Source: Planctomycetota bacterium
Lineage (GTDB): Bacteria; Planctomycetota; UBA8108; JACQVS01
Reading direction: 5' to 3'
Assembly: GCA_028280485.1 (NCBI GenBank)
Contig: JANQLS010000101.1
Coordinates: 1 to 64,000, forward strand
DNA: 64,000 nt
In this document: piece after piece, positions 19,044 through 27,051 of the stretch
Layout: each line of letters begins with the position of its first letter
How positions within the stretch are numbered: the stretch's first letter is position 1
Notes under the pieces: generated by a model
Database searches by the model: none
What the model saw: only the letters and a program-made list of their open reading frames with translations
What the model was told of the DNA's origin: nothing
Made by a program: the position numbers and the translations under genes

Positions 19044-19166
19044 TTTGAAGGCCAGGGGCCCCACCAGGCGACCTCTCACTCCCGCATAGTGAAATCAGAC
19101 TCAGTGGGAACTGATGATTTTAGCCGGGTATAGTTTGAGGTCAAGGAGTGGGTTGGATCAGTTACC
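19044..19166. repeat. Right 123-bp direct repeat, partial tRNA-Sec
   Basis: Carries the tRNA-Sec 5' half (19044-19083, from anticodon loop to acceptor) and the same promoter hexamers as 16256-16378. There is no tRNA 3' half next to it, so it cannot make a tRNA. Together the repeats enclose 2,788 bp per repeat period and look like attL/attR of an integrated element. Confidence 0.88.
19117..19144 (-). promoter_or_regulatory. Orphan copy of the tRNA-Sec promoter
   Basis: TTGACC (19139-19144) and TAAAAT (19117-19122) at the same 16-base spacing as in the intact copy. It points into the island, antisense to its genes, and would transcribe the half tRNA into the terminator at 18980-19007. Confidence 0.5.
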
Positions 19167-19632
19167 TACAAATCAAATTTAATCTACGTTGTAGTCCGCT
19201 CGTTCCACGAGCAGTCTTTCCTAAATGCATTTTTGACATTTGACATCGAACCCATTCCTTAAGATCGTAACTACAGTAATCGTCCCGCTCCGCGGGGCGG
19301 TTTATGGCAATTCAAATTTATGGTTGATCTTCGATAGGATTAAAGCGAGGTTTGATGGGAATGTTGAATTTGATTTTCGGCTTTAAGGTTTTGATGGAAT
19401 ACTCGATTGAGCTGGATTTTAATTCTTAAAATTTTGACCGTCGTGAGGAGACGCCTCGCGGAGCGAGACGACTACTATAGATATGGATCCTTGGGTGGTT
19501 GGAGTCGTTTAGGATATCCACACGCGAAGTGTGCGGGCTACCATGACCAAACGATGACAGCCATGATTTAGATTTAAATTGCCAGCGCTCTTTCAATCCA
19601 CCTCACCCCTTAACCCTTTTTGGAGGTCAGCT
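19167..19632. other. Repeat-bearing gap after the island
   Basis: No gene seen. Contains short GC-rich palindromes of the family also present at 26480-27036: TCCCGCTCCGCGGGG near 19277-19292, CTCGCGGAGCGAG near 19456-19468 and CACACGCGAAGTGTG near 19520-19534, each beside a TAGT/CTAC-type flank. Confidence 0.55.
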
Positions 19633-20085
19633 ATGCGATTGTCGAGCTATAAAAACTTTTGGTTGATTGGCGCCCTGGCGGTAGTTCTCACTGGATTTAA
19701 TTTTTACATCTCTCAGCAGGGTCACGCTAAGCTCGAGGCTTTTGGGCAAGCTAACGGCAGTCCTCAATTGATCCTGCAGACTGAGGTAGACGGAAAAACC
19801 CGTCGTCCCTTCGCTTTTGTCTTAGATCCTCAAACTCAACGATTGTCAGCTTATTCGGCGACTGAATCGGGAATCGTATTCTTAGGGACTAGGTTAATTG
19901 AATACGATATGAAGTTTGAAGAATTTCCTACAACTAAGTCATCTTCAAAAGACATCAAGTCCGTTCAGAATATTAAGAAACTAGTCAAAGCGGCAGCTCA
20001 AGCAGGAACTAAAAAGGGAAATCCGAATTCTTCTCCCGCGCTACCACCGACGACTACTGAAGGCCTTCCTGGTTTAACCCAGTAA
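19633..20085 (+). CDS. Unknown membrane-anchored protein
   Basis: 150 residues: basic start, one membrane helix (FWLIGALAVVLTGFNFYI), then a compact domain with RRPFAFVLDPQTQRLSAYS and a Lys-rich, Ser/Pro/Thr-rich tail. The start at 19633 follows GGAGGT by six bases; an upstream ATG-less extension is not needed. The tail looks disordered. Not recognised; the repeated FxFVLDPxTQRLxxY phrase suggests a small beta domain facing the periplasm. Confidence 0.7.
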   Translation: MRLSSYKNFWLIGALAVVLTGFNFYISQQGHAKLEAFGQANGSPQLILQTEVDGKTRRPFAFVLDPQTQRLSAYSATESGIVFLGTRLIEYDMKFEEFPTTKSSSKDIKSVQNIKKLVKAAAQAGTKKGNPNSSPALPPTTTEGLPGLTQ

Positions 20086-20136
20086 GTTATTCCTTCTACG
20101 TCTTTAGAAAGTTGTTGAAGAAATGAAGCACTTTTG

Positions 20137-20281
20137 CATGGCACAGCTTTACCTTTTGTCGAAGAGTACACTCTAAGATTCACACTCCTCTTGGAATCGG
20201 ATCTCCGTCAGCCACCGATCAAGTGACTTTCTCCGGTGTTGACTGGAGATTCGCTCTTCGACAAGGTAAAGTTGTGCCATG
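20137..20281. repeat. 145-bp imperfect palindrome ending at trmL start
   Basis: Outer arms 20137-20166 and 20254-20281 are inverted copies (CATGGCAC... and ...GTGCCATG) with few mismatches, and a second pair of arms lies inside (ATCTCCGTCAGCCACCG and CGGTGTTGACTGGAGAT). The final ATG of the right arm is the trmL start codon. Confidence 0.7.
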
Positions 20282-20809
20282 TTTAATATCGCCTTATTCG
20301 AACCAGAGATTCCCTACAATACAGGGAACATTTCACGATTGTGTGTCGGGACGGGATGTGAATTAACTCTCGTCGGGAAGCCTGCGTTTTCATTGGATGA
20401 TACTCAGCTTAAAAGGGCGGGTTTAGATCATTGGGATGATTTGAAGTTAACTCAATTACCATCCTTAGATGCTTTTTCATCTAAGCCTGAAGAGCGCTTC
20501 ATTCTTTTGAGCACTTACGGTGAAAAGCTTTACTGGGAGCATGAGTTCCAGCAGGGAGATACATTGCTCTTTGGTTGTGAAACTCGAGGATTGCCCCAAG
20601 AATTTATTCAGAAGCATCGCGAGAAGGCTTACGCACTTCCCTTGCCCGGTCCGGCTCGTTCGTTGAATTTATCGAATGCTGTTTCTGCGGTTATTTTTGA
20701 AGGGCTGCGTCAGCTCTCCGTTAAGGGGCAAGAATTTGCTTTGCCTAGAGAGCTTGAGGGGCGAAGAGCGTATTTCGATATGTTTGGTCAACGTGTCAGC
20801 GAAGATTAA
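20279..20809 (+). CDS. trmL: tRNA (cytidine/uridine-34-2'-O)-methyltransferase
   Basis: SPOUT-family methyltransferase of 176 residues acting on the wobble base of certain leucine tRNAs. It has the family start MFNIALFEPEIPYNTGNI, the cofactor-binding FGCETRGLP, and LPLPGPARSLNLSNAVS, which forms the trefoil knot. Start ATG 20279 lies in the right arm of a large palindrome with no free Shine-Dalgarno sequence visible, so translation may depend on leader folding. A strong terminator follows at 20823-20869. Confidence 0.94.
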   Translation: MFNIALFEPEIPYNTGNISRLCVGTGCELTLVGKPAFSLDDTQLKRAGLDHWDDLKLTQLPSLDAFSSKPEERFILLSTYGEKLYWEHEFQQGDTLLFGCETRGLPQEFIQKHREKAYALPLPGPARSLNLSNAVSAVIFEGLRQLSVKGQEFALPRELEGRRAYFDMFGQRVSED

Positions 20810-20822
20810 GAATAGATTCATA

Positions 20823-20869
20823 GCATAAAAAAAGCTCGATACCCAAAGGGTGTCGAGCTTTTTTTATGC
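20823..20869. terminator. Bidirectional terminator after trmL
   Basis: Twenty-one-base-pair stem, 20823-20843 with 20849-20869, with one G-T pair and a five-base loop, and A and T runs in the lower stem. It serves trmL and the convergent lipoprotein gene. Confidence 0.92.
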
Positions 20870-20892
20870 TTGTTGGGTTCAGGGAAAGAGCT

Positions 20893-21183
20893 TTATAGTT
20901 CTCCGCCAATCGCCGCGCAGTTAAATCCGATGATGTTATTGAGGACTCCAGTTACGGAGGTCCAATCGGACGGTGCGGCCATGATGGTTTGTTTTGATTT
21001 TGCACTGGCTGGAACTTGGGCTTCTGCCATTTCCAGCGAATCGCCCGGGATTTTTAGACCGAATAGATGGAAGGAAGTAGCGTGAGCTACGTACGTTCCT
21101 TGGCTTTGACGTACTCCTGAACAACCGGTGGCAAAACAAGCAACCATTCCCGCAACCATGAGGACAGCTAGTAACTTTTTCAT
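20893..21183 (-). CDS. Small lipoprotein, TRL-like
   Basis: 96 residues with a type II signal peptide and lipobox FATGC (Cys near position 20), then a short domain ending WTSVTGVLNNIIGFNCAAIGG. The layout and ending recall TRL-like small lipoproteins; the function is unknown. The ATG at 21183 is preferred to an upstream extension because the signal peptide starts there and AAGG lies upstream. Alone in its unit, convergent with trmL. Confidence 0.75.
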   Translation of the reverse strand: MKKLLAVLMVAGMVACFATGCSGVRQSQGTYVAHATSFHLFGLKIPGDSLEMAEAQVPASAKSKQTIMAAPSDWTSVTGVLNNIIGFNCAAIGGEL

Positions 21184-21458
21184 CTCTCTACCTTCTCTTT
21201 TCTTAAAGGTTTGGCTCAAACTCGCGTTTTAAACCCCTCTTAAAACACGAGCATAAATGAGCTCAGTAACAACTATAGATTGAATTATAATGCTGAAAAT
21301 AGATATAGAGTCAAGAAGAGATGTGGTATTTATTTGCTATCTATTAACGTTATAAAAATAAATATTTATTTCTTAAGTTGCCGGGGAAGAACGCCGATAT
21401 AGGTCTTTTTTATCTGTGAATGATACTTCACCTTCAACCTGAAAGAAGAGGTTGGCAG

Positions 21459-22646
21459 TTACTGAATGACATTTAACTCTTTCCCCACTTCAGTAAACGC
21501 TTCGATCGCTCGGTCTAAATGTTCGCGGCTGTGGGCGGCTGAAATTTGTACTCGAATTCGCGCTTTACCTTTGGGGACGACGGGGAAAAAGAAACCGATC
21601 ACATAGATTCCTTTATCTAGAAGGCGTTGGGCCATGACTTGAGACAGTTGGGCGTCCCCGAGCATGATGGGTACGATGGGATGCACACTCTCAGGGATGG
21701 TAAAACCCTTGCTCACCATTTGCGCTCTGAAATAAGCCGTGTTTTCTTCCAATCGATCTCTCAGTTCAGTCGTGCTCGAGAGAAGTTTGAAGACTTCGAT
21801 GCTCGCTGCAACCAATGCGGGGGGGAGAGAGTTTGAAAACAAGTAAGGGCGAGATCGTTGTCGAAGGAGATCGACGATCTCTTTCTTTGAAGCGGTAAAT
21901 CCACCTGAAGCTCCGCCTAAAGCCTTGCCGAAGGTGGAGGTGATGATGTCGACTTCACCCATGACCCCACAATGTTCGATCGAGCCTCGGCCGGTTTTAC
22001 CAACAAAGCCCGTGGCGTGAGAATCATCCACCATCACCCAAGCGTCGTATTTTTTGGCGAGGTCGACGATGCCTCGAAGGGGAGCGATGGTTCCATCCAT
22101 GCTGAACACGCCATCGGTGGCGATCACTTTGATCTTGGCTTCTTGAGCGGCTCGGAGTTGAGTTTCGAGATCAACTAAGTCGGCATTCTTGTAACGAAAG
22201 CGTTGGGCTTTACAAAGTCGGATACCATCGATGATCGAAGCGTGATTTAATTCATCGCTGATCACGGCATCCTCAGGGCTGAGTAAAGTTTCGAATAATC
22301 CGCCGTTGGCATCGAAACAAGAAGTGTAGAGAATTGCATCGTCTACCCCTAAAAACTCGGCGATCGACTCTTCCAACTGTCGATGTTGAGTTTGGGTTCC
22401 GCAGATGAATCGAACGGAAGATAAACCGAATCCGTTTTCATCTAAAGCTGCTTTTGCCGCTTCGATCAAACGCTTATCTTTCGCTAAACCTAAATAATTG
22501 TTCGCACAAAAATTAAGAACTTCTCCGGCGGCTTCCGTTTTGATTTCCACTCCTTGGGGAGTCGTGATCAAACGCTCTTCTTTGTAGAGACCATCGTCTT
22601 TGATTTGTTGAAGAAGATCGGTGTAGGCTTCACGGGGTGAGGTCAT
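21459..22646 (-). CDS. kbl: Glycine C-acetyltransferase (KBL)
   Basis: PLP enzyme that cleaves 2-amino-3-ketobutyrate with CoA into glycine and acetyl-CoA, the second step of threonine degradation. 395 residues, PLP lysine K241 in [13 protein letters not shown], cofactor aspartate in [11 protein letters not shown]. The start at 22646 has AAGGA about 12 bases upstream and lies 14 bases after the tdh stop, so tdh-kbl is one operon. Confidence 0.95.
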   Translation of the reverse strand: MTSPREAYTDLLQQIKDDGLYKEERLITTPQGVEIKTEAAGEVLNFCANNYLGLAKDKRLIEAAKAALDENGFGLSSVRFICGTQTQHRQLEESIAEFLGVDDAILYTSCFDANGGLFETLLSPEDAVISDELNHASIIDGIRLCKAQRFRYKNADLVDLETQLRAAQEAKIKVIATDGVFSMDGTIAPLRGIVDLAKKYDAWVMVDDSHATGFVGKTGRGSIEHCGVMGEVDIITSTFGKALGGASGGFTASKKEIVDLLRQRSRPYLFSNSLPPALVAASIEVFKLLSSTTELRDRLEENTAYFRAQMVSKGFTIPESVHPIVPIMLGDAQLSQVMAQRLLDKGIYVIGFFFPVVPKGKARIRVQISAAHSREHLDRAIEAFTEVGKELNVIQ

Positions 22647-22660
22647 GGCAATAAGATTCC

Positions 22661-23686
22661 TTAGGAGATATTCAGTACTACTTTTCCGCAACTTCCACTG
22701 GCGACGGTCTCAAAGGCCTCTTGAAAATCATCGATGTCGAACTGATGAGTTAAGACGGGGCGCACATCTAAGCCACTTCTCAGGAGCTGAGTCATCTTGT
22801 ACCAGGTCTCGTACATCTCTCGTCCGTAGATCCCTTTCAGTGTCAGGCTTTTTAAGATGACATCGTTCCAGTTGATTTGAGTCGAGTTCGGAAGGAATCC
22901 AAGAAGAGTAATCTTGCCGCCTTGGTACATATTTTTCAGCATGTCACCGAAGGCATGGGGATTACCTGAAACTTCGATTCCAATGTCGAATCCGTTCGAC
23001 ATGTTCAATTCACGAATCGTCTCTTCGATAGAAGTATGATTCACATTGATAGCTCGGGAGGCTCCCATTTGGCGGGCGATCTCCAAGCGGGAATCATCGA
23101 TATCCGTAACTACGATATGCCTCGCACCGACAAAGCGACAAATCCCGGTGGCTAACATTCCGATAGGGCCTGCGCCAGTGATTAACACATCTTCTCCGAC
23201 CATATCGAAAGAGAGTGCACAGTGAGTGGCATTCCCTAAAGGATCGAGAAAGGCGGCGATCTCATCGGGGATATCTTCGTGAATGGGCCAAAGGTTCGAT
23301 TCGGGGACAGCCACGTATTCAGCGAAGCCACCGTCGGAATGTACTCCGATGCCTAAAGTATTCACGCAGAGATGGCGTTTACCCGCTCGGCAGTTGCGAC
23401 ATGTGCCACAAGTAAGATGCCCTTCGACACTCACTCGGTCCCCGATCTTATGATTTTCAACTCCCGAACCGAGTTCACAAATCTCTCCCACAAATTCATG
23501 TCCGAGAGTCAGAGGTGGGGTGACGACCGACTGGGCCCATTCATCCCATTTGTAGATGTGGAGATCGGTTCCGCAGATGGCAGCTTTGTGAACTTTGATG
23601 AGAACTTCGTTCGTTCCGCAGGAAGGGATGGGTTTGTCTTCTAAGTGTAAACCCTTGGCAGGTTCTCTTTTGATTAAGGCCTTCAT
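22661..23686 (-). CDS. tdh: L-threonine 3-dehydrogenase
   Basis: Zinc-dependent medium-chain dehydrogenase oxidising threonine to 2-amino-3-ketobutyrate with NAD. 341 residues; catalytic zinc ligands Cys38 ([14 protein letters not shown]), His63 and Glu64 (GHE); structural zinc Cys93, Cys96, Cys99 and Cys107; Rossmann GAGPIGMLA. The product goes directly to Kbl encoded next in the operon. Confidence 0.96.
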   Translation of the reverse strand: MKALIKREPAKGLHLEDKPIPSCGTNEVLIKVHKAAICGTDLHIYKWDEWAQSVVTPPLTLGHEFVGEICELGSGVENHKIGDRVSVEGHLTCGTCRNCRAGKRHLCVNTLGIGVHSDGGFAEYVAVPESNLWPIHEDIPDEIAAFLDPLGNATHCALSFDMVGEDVLITGAGPIGMLATGICRFVGARHIVVTDIDDSRLEIARQMGASRAINVNHTSIEETIRELNMSNGFDIGIEVSGNPHAFGDMLKNMYQGGKITLLGFLPNSTQINWNDVILKSLTLKGIYGREMYETWYKMTQLLRSGLDVRPVLTHQFDIDDFQEAFETVASGSCGKVVLNIS

Positions 23687-23907
23687 CGATGATCAGAGAT
23701 AATTCCGTCGAGTTTGAACGAGTGAATAATTGAAAAATAGGGGAAGAATCGCCTAACAATAGAATCTCTTTAACTTACTTCGCTTGGGATGAAAAGAAAT
23801 TAAAATCGATAAATCGAAGAATGTTGAAGGGGGCTGCAGGATTCTGAGCAGAGTCCCGTTGTGGGGCTTACTTTTAATAGATTGTTAAAAATATTGAAGG
23901 AAATAGA

Positions 23908-25341
23908 TTAGAGGGATTTGAGTGCCTCGAGCAGGTGATCTTCTTCTTCTAAACTCACCGTTCTGAAGTCGAGCCAGACTTGGTCATTTTGCAAACGAGA
24001 AAAGATCACGGGCTGATGGTCTCTCAGTTTTTGAGCGAGCTCCGTGGATGACAGATCGGGATGGGATATCGATACCGACCAGGATGGGATCTCCTGAGCT
24101 GGAAGAGCCCCGCTTCCGGCTTGGGCTCCGGAGGACACGACTTCAGTCTTCCAATTCGGTTTTTCTTGTTGGAGTCGATCTTTAAAACTATCCGCCCGAG
24201 TTTTGATCGTCGAATCGGGCTGAGAGATCATTCTTAAAGTGGGGAGCTTTGAACTCAGACTTTCAGGGTCTCGGTAAAGTTTCAAAGTGGCTTCAAGGGC
24301 GATCAAGGTCATCTTATCCACACGGAGGGCGCGGAATAAGGGATGAGCTCGGAGTTTATCGATCGTCGTTTTTGTGCCGACAATTATTCCTGCCTGGGGA
24401 CCTCCAAGTAATTTATCACCTGAGAAACAAACGGCGTCAGCTCCGGCTTCTACCGATGCTGTGACCAGAGGTTCCTTTCGAAAACCGTACTGGGAGACAT
24501 CGACAAAGCAGCCTGAGCCTAAGTCACTGACGACAGGGATGTCATGCTTTTGACCCAAGGCCACCAATTCTTCTAAAGGAGTGTGACGGGCGAAGCCTGC
24601 GATCTCATAGTTAGAAGTGTGGACCTCCAAGAGGAGGCCTGTGTTCTCACTCAGCGCTTTTTCGTAGTCTCGAATGTAAGTGCGATTCGTAGCGCCGACC
24701 TCTACGAGCTGAGCCCCACTTTCTTCCATGATGTCAGGGATACGGAACGAGCCGCCGATTTCGACGAGTTGGCCCCTTGAGATAACTACTTCTCTGTCTC
24801 GAGCTAAACCGGCGAGAATCAAAAGAGTCGCAGCCGCGTTGTTATTGACAACCGTCGCGGCTTCGGCGCCGGTCATCTCTTTTAAGATTTCGGCGACATA
24901 GGCTTCACGTTTGTTGCGTTCACCGGTTTGAGCGTCGACTTCGACTAAAGTGTAGCCCGACAATTCTTCGTGAAGTTGTTGAACGGCTTCGGGAGGAAGG
25001 AGGGCGCGCCCTAATCCTGTGTGGAGGATGATACCGGTCGCGTTGATCACCCTCCGATAATAGGCTTGGTGACGTGAATCGAGTTTCGCCTGAGTGGTCG
25101 AAGCGATGGCAGCGGGTGAGAGTTGACCATTGAGGCTGGGGAGAGTTCCATTCTTCGCATGGCTCTCGATGATGCTTTCACGAAGTTGAGTCAAGGACTC
25201 GCGCAATTGATTCACCACTTCCTCCCGCGGGAAGGATTTTAGCAGAGGCTCAAACTCGGGGCTGATCAACAGCTTATCGATCTTGGGAAGCTGTCGTAGC
25301 GTATCCTGAAGTGAGGGGGCGTTTGGAGAATCGTTGGACAT
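23908..25341 (-). CDS. selA: L-seryl-tRNA(Sec) selenium transferase
   Basis: PLP enzyme converting Ser-tRNA(Sec) to Sec-tRNA(Sec) with selenophosphate. 477 residues; N-terminal helical domain, VINATGIILHTGLGRALL, the ERNKREAYVAEIL segment and PLP lysine K310 in FSGDKLLGGPQAG are as in the family. The gene stands alone about 7.6 kb from the tRNA-Sec gene; selB, which often follows selA, is absent from the window. ATG 25341 lacks a clear ribosome-binding site, but the N-terminus (LRQLPKIDKLL) matches the family. Confidence 0.96.
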   Translation of the reverse strand: MSNDSPNAPSLQDTLRQLPKIDKLLISPEFEPLLKSFPREEVVNQLRESLTQLRESIIESHAKNGTLPSLNGQLSPAAIASTTQAKLDSRHQAYYRRVINATGIILHTGLGRALLPPEAVQQLHEELSGYTLVEVDAQTGERNKREAYVAEILKEMTGAEAATVVNNNAAATLLILAGLARDREVVISRGQLVEIGGSFRIPDIMEESGAQLVEVGATNRTYIRDYEKALSENTGLLLEVHTSNYEIAGFARHTPLEELVALGQKHDIPVVSDLGSGCFVDVSQYGFRKEPLVTASVEAGADAVCFSGDKLLGGPQAGIIVGTKTTIDKLRAHPLFRALRVDKMTLIALEATLKLYRDPESLSSKLPTLRMISQPDSTIKTRADSFKDRLQQEKPNWKTEVVSSGAQAGSGALPAQEIPSWSVSISHPDLSSTELAQKLRDHQPVIFSRLQNDQVWLDFRTVSLEEEDHLLEALKSL

Positions 25342-25548
25342 ATTACCGGTTTGGAATTGTTAAGAAGAGTGTTCTCTATTGTGAGAAGCCTTAATTCGAT
25401 GGGCAAGAAAGTAATCTTCACGTCGCCCGATAATTCACTTTTTTTCCAGGACATTCAGTATTCTTACCGATGATGTCGATGCTAAGAATACCTAAAAAAA
25501 GCTTAATGTGATCACTCTTTATTATTATCGACAATTTAGGATCGAACC

Positions 25549-26466
25549 ATGCTTTCCAAACTTGGTGCACTAGTTATCGGCCTATGTTTCTTCCTGTGGG
25601 GAATCGACCGTTGGGTATTAGACGCTCAGACGGATTCGGAGGTAGCGGAGTTATATAACCGGGTTGTTGAAACTGAAAAGTATTCGAACGAACTTCAAGT
25701 CAAGAACCAGGCTTTACAAAAGTTAGAACGTTGGTCGCAAGGAGATACAGCATTAGCGTTGTTGGCGAAGTTTGAAAGTTTAGATTTAAAACTTCGCATG
25801 GGAGAGCTTGAGGGCATCGACTCTCCCCTGAGGGAACTCGAAAAAACTTGGAGTGAAGTGCCAAGTATCGCTCTTCGCGCTCGAGCGTTGAGAGGTCTTT
25901 TAAGAACGAAGCAATCCTTGTTTGTAGAGCCGAATGCCGTTGCCGATTTAGATGTGGGGACTCGATTTAGAGAGCGTTTCCTGCAGGACGACATTTCTAA
26001 AAAAACCTTCAAATCGATTCCTTTGGATTTTCCCGTCTTATACCTCAATGATCGTGCGGATGCCTTAGTGGCTAAGGGAGCCAAAGTTCGAGTTCCAACG
26101 GTCTTAGTTCTTGTTCAGCTTGAAGATTTAATCGAAGCTGAAAAGCAGTTAGACGAAAATCAGAAAGAGTTGAGTCCGTTAGCTCGTTGTATTCAGTTAG
26201 CCGATCAACAAGGTTTTATCTGTATACTTTTGACTTATATGGGATCCCTACCTTCGATCGAATGGGAGATGGAGAAGGGACCCTGGAGCTCGACTTGCAT
26301 CCTTTGGGTATCAGGAACCTTTCAATCTTTAGAAGGAGTTCCTCGTCGCACTCGCTACGAGTGGATGCCCGGTACATCCTTTTTCCGTCTTGGCCCCGGA
26401 AATTCATTAATCTCTTGGCGTATGCCTTGGGATCCGTGGGAGCCGTTTGAAAAGAGTTTAAAATAG
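25549..26466 (+). CDS. Unknown membrane-anchored protein
   Basis: 305 residues: N-terminal membrane helix (GALVIGLCFFLWGIDRWVL), a helical, Leu-rich and charged region (about 30-130), and a C-terminal alpha/beta-looking part containing VPTVLVLVQLED, GFICILLTYMG and the Trp-rich end ISWRMPWDPWEPFEKSLK. No catalytic motif recognised. It is divergent from selA with about 200 bases between. Codon use matches the chromosome. Confidence 0.7.
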   Translation: MLSKLGALVIGLCFFLWGIDRWVLDAQTDSEVAELYNRVVETEKYSNELQVKNQALQKLERWSQGDTALALLAKFESLDLKLRMGELEGIDSPLRELEKTWSEVPSIALRARALRGLLRTKQSLFVEPNAVADLDVGTRFRERFLQDDISKKTFKSIPLDFPVLYLNDRADALVAKGAKVRVPTVLVLVQLEDLIEAEKQLDENQKELSPLARCIQLADQQGFICILLTYMGSLPSIEWEMEKGPWSSTCILWVSGTFQSLEGVPRRTRYEWMPGTSFFRLGPGNSLISWRMPWDPWEPFEKSLK

Positions 26467-27051
26467 TCCGCTCTTAGTAGTCCGCACGCTCCGCGTGCGG
26501 CCTTCCCTAACTAAGGCATATCATTTATTAATCCCGATTACTCTATCAGTCGTCTCCTCACTATTGTAACCCGCTTTTAAAAATCCCAGTCGACTTCAGC
26601 GAGATGATTCCTCAGCTTACAGTTATCAAAAGCTCCCCCCAGGTCACTTGTTTTAAGTAAGCGCTATTTTTTCTTTATCCTGAATTTAAATCAATAATAC
26701 GGTTTGGCTTCGTACGACTCGCGGAGCGAGCCTACTACTAAAAAATTGTGACTTAAGTAGTCGTCCCGCTCCGCGGGGCGATTTATAGCATATTAATTAA
26801 ACTATCGAGTTACGTAGCGCTCTCCAAAGATATTTACAGAGTGCGGTGGAGTAAGTCGTGGTGCTATAGTTTTGGATAAATACTCGATTGATATAATCGT
26901 TGAATCATGTAGGTCGCTGTCGTCGTAAGGAACCGCCCCGCGGAGCGGGACGACTAATAGCATGAAGTTTGCTTAGCTCAATGGAAACCAGAAATAGATT
27001 ACGTGAGTTAAGGAATTCCGCACACGGAGTGTGCGGACTACTAAGAGCGGA
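26467..27051. other. Repeat-rich gap upstream of priA end
   Basis: No gene. Several GC palindromes: CCGCACGCTCCGCGTGCGG (26482-26500), CTCGCGGAGCGAG (26719-26731), CCGCACACGGAGTGTGCGG (27018-27036, just past the priA stop, a likely terminator stem), and an inverted pair spanning 26757-26961. Confidence 0.65.
26757..26961. repeat. 205-bp element with GC-palindrome ends
   Basis: The left end reads TAGTCGTCCCGCTCCGCGG and continues to TATAGCA; the right end is its inverse, from AACCGCCCCGCGG to CGACTAATAGCA. Each end is itself a small palindrome. Single ends of the same kind occur near 19273-19305. Confidence 0.55.
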
